64,000 nt of DNA from Cryobacterium sp. SO1 (GCF_004210215.2 NZ_CP067394.1:2728001-2792000), one strand, 5' to 3'. Shown: positions 44,821 through 54,764, counted from the stretch's first letter. Numbers and translations are program-made. Notes: generated from the letters alone by a model not told the origin.

Positions 44821-46275
44821 CTACTGCAGAGACGAGGTCAGCCGGGCGAGGTTGTCGAACACCTTGGCGCCGGCGGGCCGGTCAAGCCAGTCGGCCAGTT
44901 CGACCTTGCTGCTGTTGGCCCGGTATCCGTCCTGTACCTCGCGCATCCGCCGCACGAAATCGGCCCCGTGCACCAACACCGACACCTCCATGTTCAGGCT
45001 GAACGAGCGGATGTCCATATTGCTCGACCCCACCACCGACACGTCATCATCGATGGTGAAGTGCTTCGCGTGCAGGACCGTGGGCTCGGCATAGAGGTAG
45101 ATCGACACTCCGGCCCGCAGCAACTCCTCGTAGTAGGACCGTTGCGCGTGGTAGACGAGCGCTTGGTCACCGATGTGGGAGGCGAACAGCTCCACCTCCA
45201 CACCGCGCGACGCTGCCGTGACGATGGCCAGCATCGTCGATTCCTCCGGCACGAAGTAGGGGCTGGTGATGCTGACCCGGCGCTCGGCCTTCTGGATGAG
45301 CATGGCGTAGAGCTTGAGGTTGTTGTCGTTCTCGAAGCTCGGCCCGCTCGGCAGCACCTGGGCGTCGAGCAGGTCCGGCGCCGGATCGAGCACGATCGGC
45401 GAGGTGTCGAAGGGCAGGATCTGGTCGGTTTCGCTGTACCAGTCGGCCAGGAACACGGCGTTCAGCTCGCGAACCGCCGGACCTTCGATGCGCATCATCA
45501 ACTCGTGCCAGCGCAGTCCGCGCTTGAGGTTGCCGGGCTTGAGGTAGGTGGCGTCGATCATGTTCTGCGAGCCGCTGAAACCCAGCCGCGCGTCGACGAC
45601 GAGAAGCTTGCGGTGGTTGCGCATGTCCGGCCGGCGCCACTGGCCCTTCCAGAACCGCAGGGGCAGCAGCGCATGCCACTCGGCGCCCATGTCAGCCAGC
45701 GCCGCCAGGGTCTCCTTCCGGCGCGGCAGCATCAGGCAGGCAAGGTAGTCGGAGAGCACCTTGACCTTCACGCCGCGTTGGACCGCTCGGGCGAGGGCGT
45801 CGAAGAAGGGCTGGGTGACACTGTCGAGCACCAGGATGTAGAACTGCACGTGCACAAACTCGGTGGCCTCGTCAACGGCCTGAACCATCCGCATGATGGA
45901 ATCCTCGTAGTCCGGCAGCAGCTCCACCCGGTTGCCGCCCACCATCGGCAGCGCGCCGAGGTTGCGGTTCAGCCGTACCGCCGAGCCGAGCCAGGCCGGC
46001 CACTCGTCGCGGTGGCTGACCTGGTCCAGGCCCTCGGTGCGGGCCAGGATCAGCTCGTTCACCTCGCGCTGTTTCTCGCGGCGAGCCTTCGGCAGCCGCC
46101 CGACGCCCACCAACAGGAAGAGCAACACACCGAGGAACGGGATGAAAATGATCGCCAGCACCCAGGCAATGGCCGCGGATGGCCGCCGGTTGGCGGACAC
46201 ATACACGGTGGCGATGAGCACCAGCAGGGCATGCAGCGCCACGAGCAGCCAGGCACCGAGCTGAAAATCCACCAT
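44821..46275 (-). CDS. cls: Cardiolipin synthase
   Basis: A 484-residue membrane-bound phospholipase-D-type enzyme that joins phosphatidylglycerol molecules to cardiolipin. There are two N-terminal membrane helices (about 8-28 and 37-58). HKD motif 1 is HRKLLVVDARLGFSGSQN (about 218), and motif 2 is HAKHFTIDDDVSVVGSSN (about 403). Length and layout match bacterial ClsA. GGAGGG precedes ATG 46275. Twenty bases separate its stop from the GAP-family gene downstream, so both are probably on one transcript. Confidence 0.93.
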   Translation of the reverse strand: MVDFQLGAWLLVALHALLVLIATVYVSANRRPSAAIAWVLAIIFIPFLGVLLFLLVGVGRLPKARREKQREVNELILARTEGLDQVSHRDEWPAWLGSAVRLNRNLGALPMVGGNRVELLPDYEDSIMRMVQAVDEATEFVHVQFYILVLDSVTQPFFDALARAVQRGVKVKVLSDYLACLMLPRRKETLAALADMGAEWHALLPLRFWKGQWRRPDMRNHRKLLVVDARLGFSGSQNMIDATYLKPGNLKRGLRWHELMMRIEGPAVRELNAVFLADWYSETDQILPFDTSPIVLDPAPDLLDAQVLPSGPSFENDNNLKLYAMLIQKAERRVSITSPYFVPEESTMLAIVTAASRGVEVELFASHIGDQALVYHAQRSYYEELLRAGVSIYLYAEPTVLHAKHFTIDDDVSVVGSSNMDIRSFSLNMEVSVLVHGADFVRRMREVQDGYRANSSKVELADWLDRPAGAKVFDNLARLTSSLQ

Positions 46276-46317
46276 GGTCGTTCCCTCCTGCTGTGTCGAC
46301 GTGAACGTACACCAGCA

Positions 46318-47862
46318 TCACGCTGCCGGGGCCTTGGGCGGCACCGGCGTGAACCGCGTCGCGAGTTCGAGCAGCAGCCGGGTGCCGAATCCGGTAGCGC
46401 CTTGGCTGCGCCAGGATTCATCTTTCTCGGCCTGCATGGTCCCGGCGATGTCGAGGTGCGCCCACGGGATGTCGCCCACGAACTCGGCGAGGAACAGCGC
46501 GGCCGTTGTGGCCCCGGCGTACTTGCCGCCCATGTTCGACAGGTCTGCGACCTCGGAGTCCAGTTGCGACCGATAGCGCTTTTCCAGCGGCAGCTGCCAG
46601 AGCGACTCGTCGACCGCCCGCCCGGCGGCCACGGCCTGGTCGATGAGCGGCTGGCTGGTGCCGAACACGGCGGCGGTGTGCTGGCCAAGCGCCATCAGCG
46701 CCGCCCCGGTGAGGGTGGCGATGTCCACGATCGCGTCCGGCGCGTCCTCGCCGGCCAGCACCAGAGCATCCGACATCACCAGCCGACCCTCGGCGTCGGT
46801 GTTCTTGACCTCGACGGTGGTTCCGCCGCGGATGTGCAGCACGTCCCCGAGTTTCATCGCCGATCCCGATGGCATGTTGTCCGTGCACATCAGGAATGCG
46901 GTGACCTCGTTGGAGCAGCCCAGGTCCTTCAGCGCCGTCAGGGCGCCGAGCACAGCCGCGGCGCCGGCCATGTCCATCTTCATCGCCAGGTGCATGGGGT
47001 CGGAGGGCTTGAGGGAGATGCCGCCTGAGTCGTACATGATGCCCTTGCCCACCAGGGCCAGCCGGGCGCCGGGCGCCGCCAGGGCAGAGTTCGGCCGGTA
47101 GACCAGCTTGATGATGCGCGGCTCTTCGACGCTGCCCGCGTTGACGCCGAGCAGGCCGCCGCAACCCAGCTCGATGATCTGTGCCTTGTCGAAGATCGTC
47201 GTCTCCAGGTCCCGGTCGGCGCCGAGCCGCACCGCGACGTCGGCCAGGTCGGTGGCGGTGAGGTGGCTCGGCGGGGAGTTCGCCAGGTCGCGGGCGAGGT
47301 TGGTGGCGCGGGCCAGGATTTCTCCCCGGTGGGCTCCGTCGGCCACCGCGCCGGCCTGTTCCGGCGCCACCACTATGTCGAGCGAGATCAGGGGCACGTG
47401 GCCGCTGGATGGCTTCACCGCGGTGTACCGATAGCGCGCGAGCAGCACGCCCTCGGTGATCAGTTGCCCGACCAGCTCGGCCGGCAGGGGCACCACTCCC
47501 GGGTGCAGCCCTACCCGCGGGTGCCGGTGCGCGGCCCTGGCGAAGGCGGCGGCGGCATCTCTGAGGCTTGCATCGGTGATCTCGTCGGCGGGGCCGGTGC
47601 CCACCAGGTAGAGCTGCGGGCCGAACTGCTGCGGCACCAGCAGCGACTGGCCCGGCGTGGCGTCGAAGCCGAGCCCGGCGAGCGCCTCGCGGGGCACCGT
47701 GACCGCGTCGGGCAGGTCTCCGGTGGGCCCGACGAGGAAGCCGACGGCATCCAGGCCCACCGACACCTCGCTGACCACCAGCACGCCCACCGCGTTGGCC
47801 GGGTCGAGGGAGGGCGCCGCGCTGAACGACTCAGGAATGAGTTTGTGCGATCCGACGGACAT
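46318..47862 (-). CDS. pepA: Leucyl aminopeptidase (M17)
   Basis: A 514-residue cytoplasmic di-metal aminopeptidase. The diagnostic NTDAEGRLVMSDAL is near residue 350. VGKGIMYDSGGISLKP (active-site Lys), MKMDMAGAAAVLG and the Arg of EGRL are all present. The N-terminal 170 residues are the family N-domain. The final ASRFTPVP tail is usual. AAGGAG before ATG 47862 fixes the start. It begins 30 bases after the end of the SLC13 gene, so it may continue the same minus-strand operon. Confidence 0.95.
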   Translation of the reverse strand: MSVGSHKLIPESFSAAPSLDPANAVGVLVVSEVSVGLDAVGFLVGPTGDLPDAVTVPREALAGLGFDATPGQSLLVPQQFGPQLYLVGTGPADEITDASLRDAAAAFARAAHRHPRVGLHPGVVPLPAELVGQLITEGVLLARYRYTAVKPSSGHVPLISLDIVVAPEQAGAVADGAHRGEILARATNLARDLANSPPSHLTATDLADVAVRLGADRDLETTIFDKAQIIELGCGGLLGVNAGSVEEPRIIKLVYRPNSALAAPGARLALVGKGIMYDSGGISLKPSDPMHLAMKMDMAGAAAVLGALTALKDLGCSNEVTAFLMCTDNMPSGSAMKLGDVLHIRGGTTVEVKNTDAEGRLVMSDALVLAGEDAPDAIVDIATLTGAALMALGQHTAAVFGTSQPLIDQAVAAGRAVDESLWQLPLEKRYRSQLDSEVADLSNMGGKYAGATTAALFLAEFVGDIPWAHLDIAGTMQAEKDESWRSQGATGFGTRLLLELATRFTPVPPKAPAA

Positions 47863-47892
47863 GCGGGGCTCCTTGGAGGTAGGGGGGAGGGG

Positions 47893-49482
47893 TCAGGGAT
47901 GGAAGGGCCAGAAGACGGGGACCAGCAGTGTCGCGACCGCGAGGAAGAGCGCCACCAGGGGCAGGCCCAGCTTCCAATAGTCTCCGAAGGCGTAGACGCC
48001 GGGCCCGAGGACCATGGTGTTGGCGGGGGTGGCCACCGGGGTGAGGAACGACGCCGCCGCGGCGACGGCCACGCCCATCAGCAGCGGCAGGGCAGAGATG
48101 CCCGTTTCGGCCGCGATGGCGATCGCGATGGGCGCCACGATCAGGGCAGTGGCCATGTTGCTGATCAGTTGGCCGAGGATCACGGTGACCACGGCGATGC
48201 CGAACAAGAGCAGCACCGGGCTCGGCTCCCCCGCCGGGCCGATCCGGCCCACCACGTCGACGAGGCCTGTGGCCAGGAGGTCGGCCGCACCGCTGACCTG
48301 AATCGCGGTGGACAGCGGGATCATGCCACCCACCAGGATCAGGGTGGTCCAGGCCATCGACCGGTGCGCCTGCGGCACCGTGAGTACCCGCAGCAGCACC
48401 ATGGCGCACGCGGCGACGAGGGCCGCAACCGCCGGCGGCACCAGGCTGGTGGCCAGCAGGATCACCATGCCGGCCAGCACGACCAGGGCAGTGCGGGCCC
48501 GCGGTCCCATCGGCACGGCCTGGCGGCGGATGCTGGCCGGCTCATCGACCACGACGACATTGGGGTCGCAGGAGGTGGTCTCCAGCGCGTCCCAGGTGCC
48601 GCGCAGCAGCAGCAGGTCACCCGGCGCCAGCACGGTGTCGGTGAGGTCGTCGCCGGTTCGCTGGATGGCCACCACCACGAGCCGGCCGCTGTCGGTGACC
48701 ATGCCGCTGAACACGTGTTCGCCCACGAAGGGCGACCGCGGCGGCACCAGCACCTCGGTGAGGCCGACCTCCCGGTTGAGCAACTCGCCCGGCGCACCGC
48801 CGGCGGCCAGCCGGTACTGGTCCGCGAGGGTCTGCGCGTGCGCGCTCAGGTCGCGCGGAGCCGACGCGGCGGAGCGGGCCGGCAGCAGCCGGCCGCCGAA
48901 CAACACCGTGATGAGGATCGTGCCGGTCACCAGCGGCAGCCCCACCAGGCCGAACTCGAAGAAGCCGAACGCCCGCTCACCGCTGGCCAGCGCCAGTTCG
49001 GAGACGAGCACGTTCACCGGGGTCCCCGTCAGCGCCAGAAGGGAGCCCGCGTGGGCGCCAAAGGCGAGCGGCATCAGCATCTTCGATGGCGGCTGGCCGA
49101 TGCGCATGGCCAGGACCACCACCATCGGCAGCAGAGCGGCGACGGCCCCGTTCACGCTGATCAACGCGGTGACCAGTGCCACAAGCAGCATCACCAGCAC
49201 TAGCAGCCGGCGCCGGCTGGTGCCGGCGCGTGCCACAAGCCGTTGGCCGGCCCAGGCAGTCACGCCCGTGGCATCGAGGGCCTCGCTGACCACGAAGAGC
49301 GCGGCGATGAATACGATCACCGGGTCGCCAAAGCCGGCCAGGGTTTGTTCGAAAGTCAACACCCCCGTGGCAAACAGGGCCAGCGCCACCCCGATCGCCA
49401 CGATCTCCACCGGCAGCCGGTTCCAGATGAAGAGCGCCACGGCGGCGGCCAGCACCACCAGGGTCACCGCGATCGGGTCCAC
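47893..49482 (-). CDS. SLC13/DASS-family permease with RCK_C domain
   Basis: A 529-residue membrane transporter. The first half has six or so helices, with LTGTPVNVLVSELAL as the first SNT-type signature. A soluble insert at about 220-300 (VLVPPRSPFVG, then VVAIQRTGDDL and LAPGDLLLLRGTWDALE) is a TrkA-C/RCK_C regulatory domain. The second half has more helices with PVATPANTMVLG as the second signature. GTG 49482 lies 8 bases after the stop of the upstream MFS gene and follows GGGGGAG; longer upstream frames were rejected. Substrate may be a dicarboxylate, sulfate or another anion. Confidence 0.87.
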   Translation of the reverse strand: MDPIAVTLVVLAAAVALFIWNRLPVEIVAIGVALALFATGVLTFEQTLAGFGDPVIVFIAALFVVSEALDATGVTAWAGQRLVARAGTSRRRLLVLVMLLVALVTALISVNGAVAALLPMVVVLAMRIGQPPSKMLMPLAFGAHAGSLLALTGTPVNVLVSELALASGERAFGFFEFGLVGLPLVTGTILITVLFGGRLLPARSAASAPRDLSAHAQTLADQYRLAAGGAPGELLNREVGLTEVLVPPRSPFVGEHVFSGMVTDSGRLVVVAIQRTGDDLTDTVLAPGDLLLLRGTWDALETTSCDPNVVVVDEPASIRRQAVPMGPRARTALVVLAGMVILLATSLVPPAVAALVAACAMVLLRVLTVPQAHRSMAWTTLILVGGMIPLSTAIQVSGAADLLATGLVDVVGRIGPAGEPSPVLLLFGIAVVTVILGQLISNMATALIVAPIAIAIAAETGISALPLLMGVAVAAAASFLTPVATPANTMVLGPGVYAFGDYWKLGLPLVALFLAVATLLVPVFWPFHP

Positions 49483-49490
49483 GCTCCGGC

Positions 49491-51212
49491 CTACTCCCCC
49501 GCGGCGGGGTGCTGCTTTGCGCCGTTCGGCTGGGTGCCGTTCGGCCCGGTGCCGCCGGCCTCGGCCTGGTCGGGTTCGGCGCCGCTGGAAAGCACGGCAG
49601 GGATGTCGCCCGGCCGGTAGTCGGGCATCCGGCCGGCGGGGATGATGGCGAGCAGCGCGATGCCGGCCAGGCCGAGCAGGGAGATCTGCAGAGCCCGCAA
49701 CCGCGCGGCCGCGTTGATAGCCACGCCCTCGTCGACCTGCGCCTGGCTGGCTGTGGTCTCGCCGAGCACCTGCTCGAGTTGGGCGTTGGTGACGAAGTTC
49801 ACGTTGTCCAGCGGCACCTGAGCCGTGAGCTCCGGGGGGAGGGTGGGGCTCTCGGCCACGCTGGTGCTGACCAGGGTGGTCAGCAGCCCGACCGCGAAGA
49901 CACTGGCCACGGCTATGCCCACACTGCCGGAGATGTTGTGCACCAGGCCTCGCCAGGCGCCCACGTCGCCGGCAAGCCGTTTGGGCGCGGCCGAAAGCAA
50001 CGTGTTGAAGACCAGGGCCACGATCGCGCCCTGACCCAGGCCCAGGATGATGAGGCCGAGGATGACGACGAACTGTTCCCACTCATTGCGGATGGTGAAC
50101 GCGAGCAGCGTGAGGCCGAACGCCACCACCACGAAGCCGATCCTGGCGATGGTGTGCGGCGGGTACCGGCGGTACAGGGTGGCGACAAGGGTGCTGGCGA
50201 TGAAGATCGACAGGGTGTACGGGATGATCGCAATCGACGTTTGGAAGCTCGACCGGCCTTGCACGATCTGGATGTAGAGCGGGATCAGGAAGTTCGCGGC
50301 CGTGCCCACGAACAGCATCGCCGCCATCGCGAAGGTCGTCGCCTTCTCCGACCCCGATTTGAGAACCTCGAGGTCGAAGATCTGCGCCTGGTGCGCGGCC
50401 TTTCGTCGGCGCAGCCAAACGAAAAAGACCTGGCCGATGATGGCACCGAGGATGATCAACACGGGTGCCGGCGACACACCGAGAATGCTGAACGGGGCCG
50501 CGTCGGTGGCCAGCACCACGCCCCAGGAGTTGAGTCCGCTGAAGCCGAAGCTGAGCAGGATGATCGACCCGGCCGCGAGCAGCGCCCCCACCCAGTCGAT
50601 GGTGACTTCGGTTTGCGGAGGCACAACCTTGAGCCGGAAGCTGAGCAGCAGGTTCACCCCGGCGAGCACCACGATGAGCGCGAAGGAGTATCGCCAGCCG
50701 ATAGTCGACGCGAAGGTTCCGGCGATCAGCAGGGCCAGCACGCCGGCAGCGGGGATGGCGGCGGCCAGGAAACCGATTGCCTTGGCCTGCTGCTCACCGT
50801 GGAAGTTCGCCGCGATGAACACGACCAGCGCCGGGGCGATGAGTGCGATGACCGCGCCGGAGGCGGCCTGAGCCACGAAGAGCATGGCCGGGGAGATGCT
50901 GAGTGCCACGGCGGCCATCGCCAGGCCGTGAATGACCACGGCGATCTGGAACACCCGGCGGGAGCCGAACTTCGCGCCGATCTTGGCGCCGAGCAGGATG
51001 AACGCCGCCATCGCGAAGGTCCCGGCGGTGATGGCCGTGCCGACGCTCGTGGCGGGGGTGTCGAGGTCGGTGGTGATGCCCTGCATCGACACCGTGAGTG
51101 CGTTTACAGCGAACGAGGCCTGGATCTGGGTGAGCACAACGACGATCAGAGGCAGCCAGGAGGCCGCGACGGTCGGTGTCGGCGGGCTCTCCGGCAGGGT
51201 GTGTGCGGCCAT
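49491..51212 (-). CDS. MFS transporter, DHA2-like with large C-terminal loop
   Basis: A 573-residue transporter with about 14 hydrophobic segments. MQGITTDLDTPATSVGTAI and AKIGAKFGSRRVFQIAVVIH are the N-terminal MFS regions. A soluble loop (about 430-510, including LPPELTAQVPLDNVNF) comes before the last helix, and a low-complexity tail (Gly/Pro/Asn/Gln) ends the protein. It is divergent from the AraC regulator across 207 bases and upstream of the SLC13 gene in the same orientation. The substrate is unknown. Confidence 0.87.
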   Translation of the reverse strand: MAAHTLPESPPTPTVAASWLPLIVVVLTQIQASFAVNALTVSMQGITTDLDTPATSVGTAITAGTFAMAAFILLGAKIGAKFGSRRVFQIAVVIHGLAMAAVALSISPAMLFVAQAASGAVIALIAPALVVFIAANFHGEQQAKAIGFLAAAIPAAGVLALLIAGTFASTIGWRYSFALIVVLAGVNLLLSFRLKVVPPQTEVTIDWVGALLAAGSIILLSFGFSGLNSWGVVLATDAAPFSILGVSPAPVLIILGAIIGQVFFVWLRRRKAAHQAQIFDLEVLKSGSEKATTFAMAAMLFVGTAANFLIPLYIQIVQGRSSFQTSIAIIPYTLSIFIASTLVATLYRRYPPHTIARIGFVVVAFGLTLLAFTIRNEWEQFVVILGLIILGLGQGAIVALVFNTLLSAAPKRLAGDVGAWRGLVHNISGSVGIAVASVFAVGLLTTLVSTSVAESPTLPPELTAQVPLDNVNFVTNAQLEQVLGETTASQAQVDEGVAINAAARLRALQISLLGLAGIALLAIIPAGRMPDYRPGDIPAVLSSGAEPDQAEAGGTGPNGTQPNGAKQHPAAGE

Positions 51213-51419
51213 TGCGTGTTGATCCCCTCGCTCATTCGGTCACTCACCCGGTCTGGCTGAATGTCACCCTAGGACCGCGGGTTCGGGCGGGGCAGAAGTT
51301 GGCGCGAGTCTGCTCAGGTGCTGGCGTAAAACTGTGTCTGGCACTACGGTGCTGCGTGAATCCACGCCACGCCCAGGGCCGCGCTCGCGGCGCTGATCAG
51401 AGGAAGCCGGGGGTGCACC

Positions 51420-52400
51420 ATGTGGGTACCGATTCCCGTCGGCGCCATGCAGCACATCATTGCCCAGGCCGGTCCGGCACCGCTTCCCGACCGGGCGCTG
51501 GCCGCTCTTGCCCGGCGGTTCTTCGTGCCGGAGTCCACGGTGTTCCACTTCTCCGCGAAGCGGCGCCTGTTCGGGCGTACCTCGGTGACCCTCACAACGC
51601 AGTCGGCGTTTCGGTTCGATGTCGGCACCGACGCGACCCCGGACGTACTGCACGTGGCCTTCCTGCTCAACGGCCGGATGGGCATCCGGATCGGCGGTGG
51701 CCCGATGCGCACCCTGCGGCCGATCAGCGGGTACACCGTGCCCGGCTGGGACGCCATGACACTGGAGGCCACCGAGATGACCCGCGGTCTCGCCATCCAG
51801 CTGCCGCAGTCCCGGCTCGCCGACCGGGGGGTACGGGTGCGCAGCGACAGCCAGCCCATAGACGACGCCGGCTCGCTCGGCCTGCCGTTGCGCCTGTTCG
51901 CGCTGTCGATCGTCGACAGCGCGTGGTCGCCCAGCGGCGTGGGTACCCTGATAGTGGAGCGCACCATCGAGGACCTCGTGGTGGGGTTGCTACTCGAAGG
52001 TGACGGTTATGCGATGGACGGTGAGGTCCTACGGATAGGCCTGCGAGCTCGGGCGCGGGCGCAGATCGATGCGCGGCACCGCGACCCGGACCTCAGCCCG
52101 GCGACCCTGGCCGCGCAGCTCGGCGTCTCGCTCAGGCACCTGCAGCGAGCCTTCGAGGGCAGCGGCGACACCGTGGCCCATGAAATCGGGCGGGCCAGGG
52201 CCGAATCGGCCGCGGTGCTGCTGACGATGCCGCATTCCGCGGGCCTGACCATTTCGGATGTGGCGGCCAAGGCCGGTTTCAGCTCCACCTTCGAATTGCG
52301 GGCCGGGTTCAAGGCCCGGTACGCCATGCTTCCCTCCGAGTATCGTAGCCACCGGCTACTCGCCGGCACTGAGCGCAATTCCGCGCCTCGGGGTGAGTGA
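51420..52400 (+). CDS. AraC-family transcriptional regulator
   Basis: A 326-residue regulator. The N-terminal cupin-like ligand domain covers about 20-190. The C-terminal double helix-turn-helix (about 215-315) has LSPATLAAQLGVSLRHLQRAF and then TISDVAAKAGFSSTFELRAGF, and ends in PSEYRS, where AraC proteins usually have P-x-x-(Y/F)-R. The start is uncertain: ATG 51420 has only a weak GGGGGT upstream, and later in-frame ATG codons exist. It diverges from the MFS gene and may control it. The gap 51213-51419 shows no clear palindrome. Confidence 0.88.
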   Translation: MWVPIPVGAMQHIIAQAGPAPLPDRALAALARRFFVPESTVFHFSAKRRLFGRTSVTLTTQSAFRFDVGTDATPDVLHVAFLLNGRMGIRIGGGPMRTLRPISGYTVPGWDAMTLEATEMTRGLAIQLPQSRLADRGVRVRSDSQPIDDAGSLGLPLRLFALSIVDSAWSPSGVGTLIVERTIEDLVVGLLLEGDGYAMDGEVLRIGLRARARAQIDARHRDPDLSPATLAAQLGVSLRHLQRAFEGSGDTVAHEIGRARAESAAVLLTMPHSAGLTISDVAAKAGFSSTFELRAGFKARYAMLPSEYRSHRLLAGTERNSAPRGE

Positions 52401-52513
52401 TTCCGCGTCAGCATCCCCCCGCCCGGGCACGCTGACTCCATAGTGAGCAGAACATCAACACGCTACTCGTGCACGTCTGCTGCGCACGTTCCCCAGCCGA
52501 GAGGTCGTACAAC

Positions 52514-53254
52514 ATGGCGCCCCACTCCTCCGCCCGGTTCCTAGCCGCTGCGGCGGTCCTGCTGGTCCTGGCCGGCTGCTCAATCCAGACCCCGAACGCG
52601 GCCGCCCCGAACACGGCCACCCCTTCTGGCACCGCGCAACCCGGCGCGCTGGTGGGCACCTGGGTGCTCGACCAGACGTTCGACAGTCCGGAGCAGCCCT
52701 ACGTGTCCTTCGTGCAAGACAATACCTGGAGCGCCTCCGACGGCTGCAACCGGGTGCAGGGCACCTGGGAACTCGCCGCCGACGGCACCCTGACCACGAC
52801 CTCCGGGCCGCAGACCATGATGGCGTGCGACGGCGCCCAGCTGCCGTTGGCGGTCAGCCGCGGCACGAGGGTTCAGGTCGACGGCGACACCCTGGTCATC
52901 CGCAGTTCGTTCGACTCGACCGAGACCACCCTGGTGCGCTCGACCGACAGCACCGTCGGTCCGCAGGGTCGCCCGATCGGCTACTGGGTGGAGTCGAACA
53001 CCCCGACCGCCCCGTTCCTGTCGATCCAGGCCGACGGCCGGTACTCCGGCAATGACGGTTGCAATGTGCTCACCGGAACCTGGGAACAGGCCGACGACGA
53101 GGCGATTCTGCTCGGTTCCGGCGCGATGACGCTGATGGCCTGCGAGGGCATCGACCAGTGGCTGAGCCAGGCCGTGCAGGGCCGGGTGCGGGCGGGCGTG
53201 ATGACACTGCAATCGGCCGACGGCACCGTGGTCGGCCAACTCACGGCACGCTGA
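52514..53254 (+). CDS. META-domain lipoprotein with two repeats
   Basis: A 246-residue exported lipoprotein. MAPHSSARFLAAAAVLLVLAGC is a signal peptide with lipobox VLAGC, given here only as far as the Cys. Two META-type modules follow, each with GTW or YWV at the start, a SDGCNRVQGTWE or NDGCNVLTGTWE strand, and a TMMACDG or TLMACEG Cys. The paired Cys in each module suggests disulfides. The family relates to heat-shock HslJ. ATG 52514 follows GAGAGG; an upstream in-frame start does not give a signal peptide. Confidence 0.85.
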   Translation: MAPHSSARFLAAAAVLLVLAGCSIQTPNAAAPNTATPSGTAQPGALVGTWVLDQTFDSPEQPYVSFVQDNTWSASDGCNRVQGTWELAADGTLTTTSGPQTMMACDGAQLPLAVSRGTRVQVDGDTLVIRSSFDSTETTLVRSTDSTVGPQGRPIGYWVESNTPTAPFLSIQADGRYSGNDGCNVLTGTWEQADDEAILLGSGAMTLMACEGIDQWLSQAVQGRVRAGVMTLQSADGTVVGQLTAR

Positions 53255-53285
53255 AGCGTCACAACCTGCAAGGAGGAGGCTTCGC

Positions 53286-53618
53286 GTGGGCGCCTATCCG
53301 ATCACGATCGTGCTCATCGTGGGTGGTGCGATTGCGCTGATCTTCCTGCTGCGGTTCGGCATCCGCCAGAACGCCCGGGCGGCAGCGGTCGACCCGAATC
53401 CGGACGCCACCGGCGCCCTGGCCGTTCTCAGCTTCGTGCTGGCGCTGATCCTGCCGGTGATCGGAGTGGTGCTGGCCCACGTCACGCTGGCCCGTATCGC
53501 CCGCGGCGAGGCCAGCGGACGGGTGTTCGCCTACGCCGCCCTGTGGGTGGGCTACGGGCTGTTCGCCCTCGAGGTGGGGGTCATCGTCTTCCTGTATCAG
53601 AGCAACTACTGGGCTTGA
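53286..53618 (+). CDS. DUF4190-family membrane protein
   Basis: A 110-residue membrane protein with three hydrophobic segments (IVLIVGGAIALIFLLRFGI, GALAVLSFVLALILPVIGVVL, FAYAALWVGYGLFALEVGVI). The central AVLSFVLALILPVIGVVLAH resembles DUF4190. GTG 53286 has AGGAGGAGG at good spacing. It follows the META lipoprotein by 31 bases and is probably co-transcribed with it. Function unknown. Confidence 0.75.
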   Translation: MGAYPITIVLIVGGAIALIFLLRFGIRQNARAAAVDPNPDATGALAVLSFVLALILPVIGVVLAHVTLARIARGEASGRVFAYAALWVGYGLFALEVGVIVFLYQSNYWA

Positions 53619-53624
53619 CTGCTT

Positions 53625-54497
53625 TTAGTACCAGTCCATCGCCTGCGAGTGCGACCAGGCGGCGCACGGTGTGCCGTAGGAGCCGTTGATGTACTCGAGG
53701 CCCCAGGCGATCTGGGTGGCCGCGTTGGTCTCCCAGTCGGAGCCGGCCGAGGCCATCTTGCTGCCGGGCAGAGCCTGCGGGATGCCGGTGGCGCCGCCGT
53801 TGTCGTTGTAGGCCGTGTACTTCCACTCGGATTCCTTCTGCCAGAGCTGGGCCAGGCAGGAGAACTGGGATTCGCCCCAGCCGTAGCGGGAGGAGGCCAG
53901 GCTTGCGGCGGTGGCCTTCGCGCCGGCGGGGGTGTTGCCGGCGGCGACAGCCTCGGCGGTGGCCCGGGCCTCGACGGCGGCCTGCGCTTCGGCGGCGGCC
54001 TGCGCGGCGGCGGCCTCCGCGGCGACGCGGTCGGCTTCGGCGGCGGCGGCCTGCACGGCCGCGGTCTGTTCCTTGGCCTGCGCGGTGAGTTCGCTCACCT
54101 CGCCGAGCGGCATCGAGATGTAGCCGACCAGTGAACTGCTCGTGCTCGACAGGGCGGACGCGTCGACCTTGTTCACGGCGGCGTCGAGCGCGGTGTCGGC
54201 GTTGACGAGGGCCACGGATGCGGCGAGGTGGGTCTTGCTGATGGTGGCGGCCTTGGCGGCTGCCCGCTCGTCACGCTCCTCCTGGGCCTGCTGCCGTTGG
54301 TCGGCGACCGCCGACTGCATGGTGAAGCCGGTGCCGGCGACGACCCCGGCGAGCACGAGGCCGCCGGCGAGGAGGGTGAGGCGCTTGGTGCGGGAGCGGC
54401 GGGTCTTCCGCTCGGCGCGGGTACTGAGGGTGCTGGTGCTGGTGCTGGTGCTGCTCGGGATTTCGGGCGTGGAATTCAGAGAATTGTCGGGGCGCAT
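53625..54497 (-). CDS. Exported transglycosylase-like protein
   Basis: A 290-residue protein. It has a cytoplasmic Ser/Thr-rich start (SSTSTSTSTLSTRAERKTRR), one membrane or signal segment (about 42-62, LTLLAGGLVLAGVVAGTGF), a long Ala/Glu-rich coiled coil (about 65-195), and a C-terminal 85-residue lysozyme-like domain. The latter contains FSCLAQLWQKESEWKYTAYN (Glu as likely catalytic residue), GATGIPQALPGSKM and WGLEYINGSYG, as in actinobacterial SLT-like wall enzymes. GGAAG precedes ATG 54497. The 267-base upstream region to 54764 contains no gene that I can support. Confidence 0.85.
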   Translation of the reverse strand: MRPDNSLNSTPEIPSSTSTSTSTLSTRAERKTRRSRTKRLTLLAGGLVLAGVVAGTGFTMQSAVADQRQQAQEERDERAAAKAATISKTHLAASVALVNADTALDAAVNKVDASALSSTSSSLVGYISMPLGEVSELTAQAKEQTAAVQAAAAEADRVAAEAAAAQAAAEAQAAVEARATAEAVAAGNTPAGAKATAASLASSRYGWGESQFSCLAQLWQKESEWKYTAYNDNGGATGIPQALPGSKMASAGSDWETNAATQIAWGLEYINGSYGTPCAAWSHSQAMDWY

Positions 54498-54752
54498 AAA
54501 CTTCCAGGTCGGGGGTGGGGGCCGCTCGGCGGCGGCGCTCTCACGGAACGATGGGCCCACGCGAGCGGATCGGCGCGGGCAAGCCGTCCAACTTGCCAAA
54601 GTTTTCTGAGCGGAAACTCACTTTTTCCTGCCAAACCCATGTGAACAGGGGCCGTGCGGTGGCAGAACCGCGACCGGATTCGTCATCGATTCACCCGGCC
54701 AGCGCGCCATTCCGGTCGCGCGCCGCAGCGTCCGGCCGTTGCTCCGTGGGGG

Positions 54753-54758
54753 TACCGT
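54753..54758 (+). promoter_or_regulatory. -10 hexamer for leaderless start at 54765
   Basis: TACCGT lies six bases before ATG 54765 with no Shine-Dalgarno sequence. Confidence 0.55.
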
Positions 54759-54764
54759 TGAACG

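Noticed and set aside
47263..51260. Long plus-strand frames opposite pepA, SLC13 and MFS genes
   Set aside because: Low-complexity Gly/Arg/His translations, no start signals, and complete known families on the other strand.
54498..54764. c-di-AMP (ydaO-type) riboswitch before the transglycosylase-like gene
   Set aside because: Wall-hydrolase genes in actinobacteria often have one, but I could not find the conserved core blocks; only a weak hairpin and a partial match to the intergenic element were seen.
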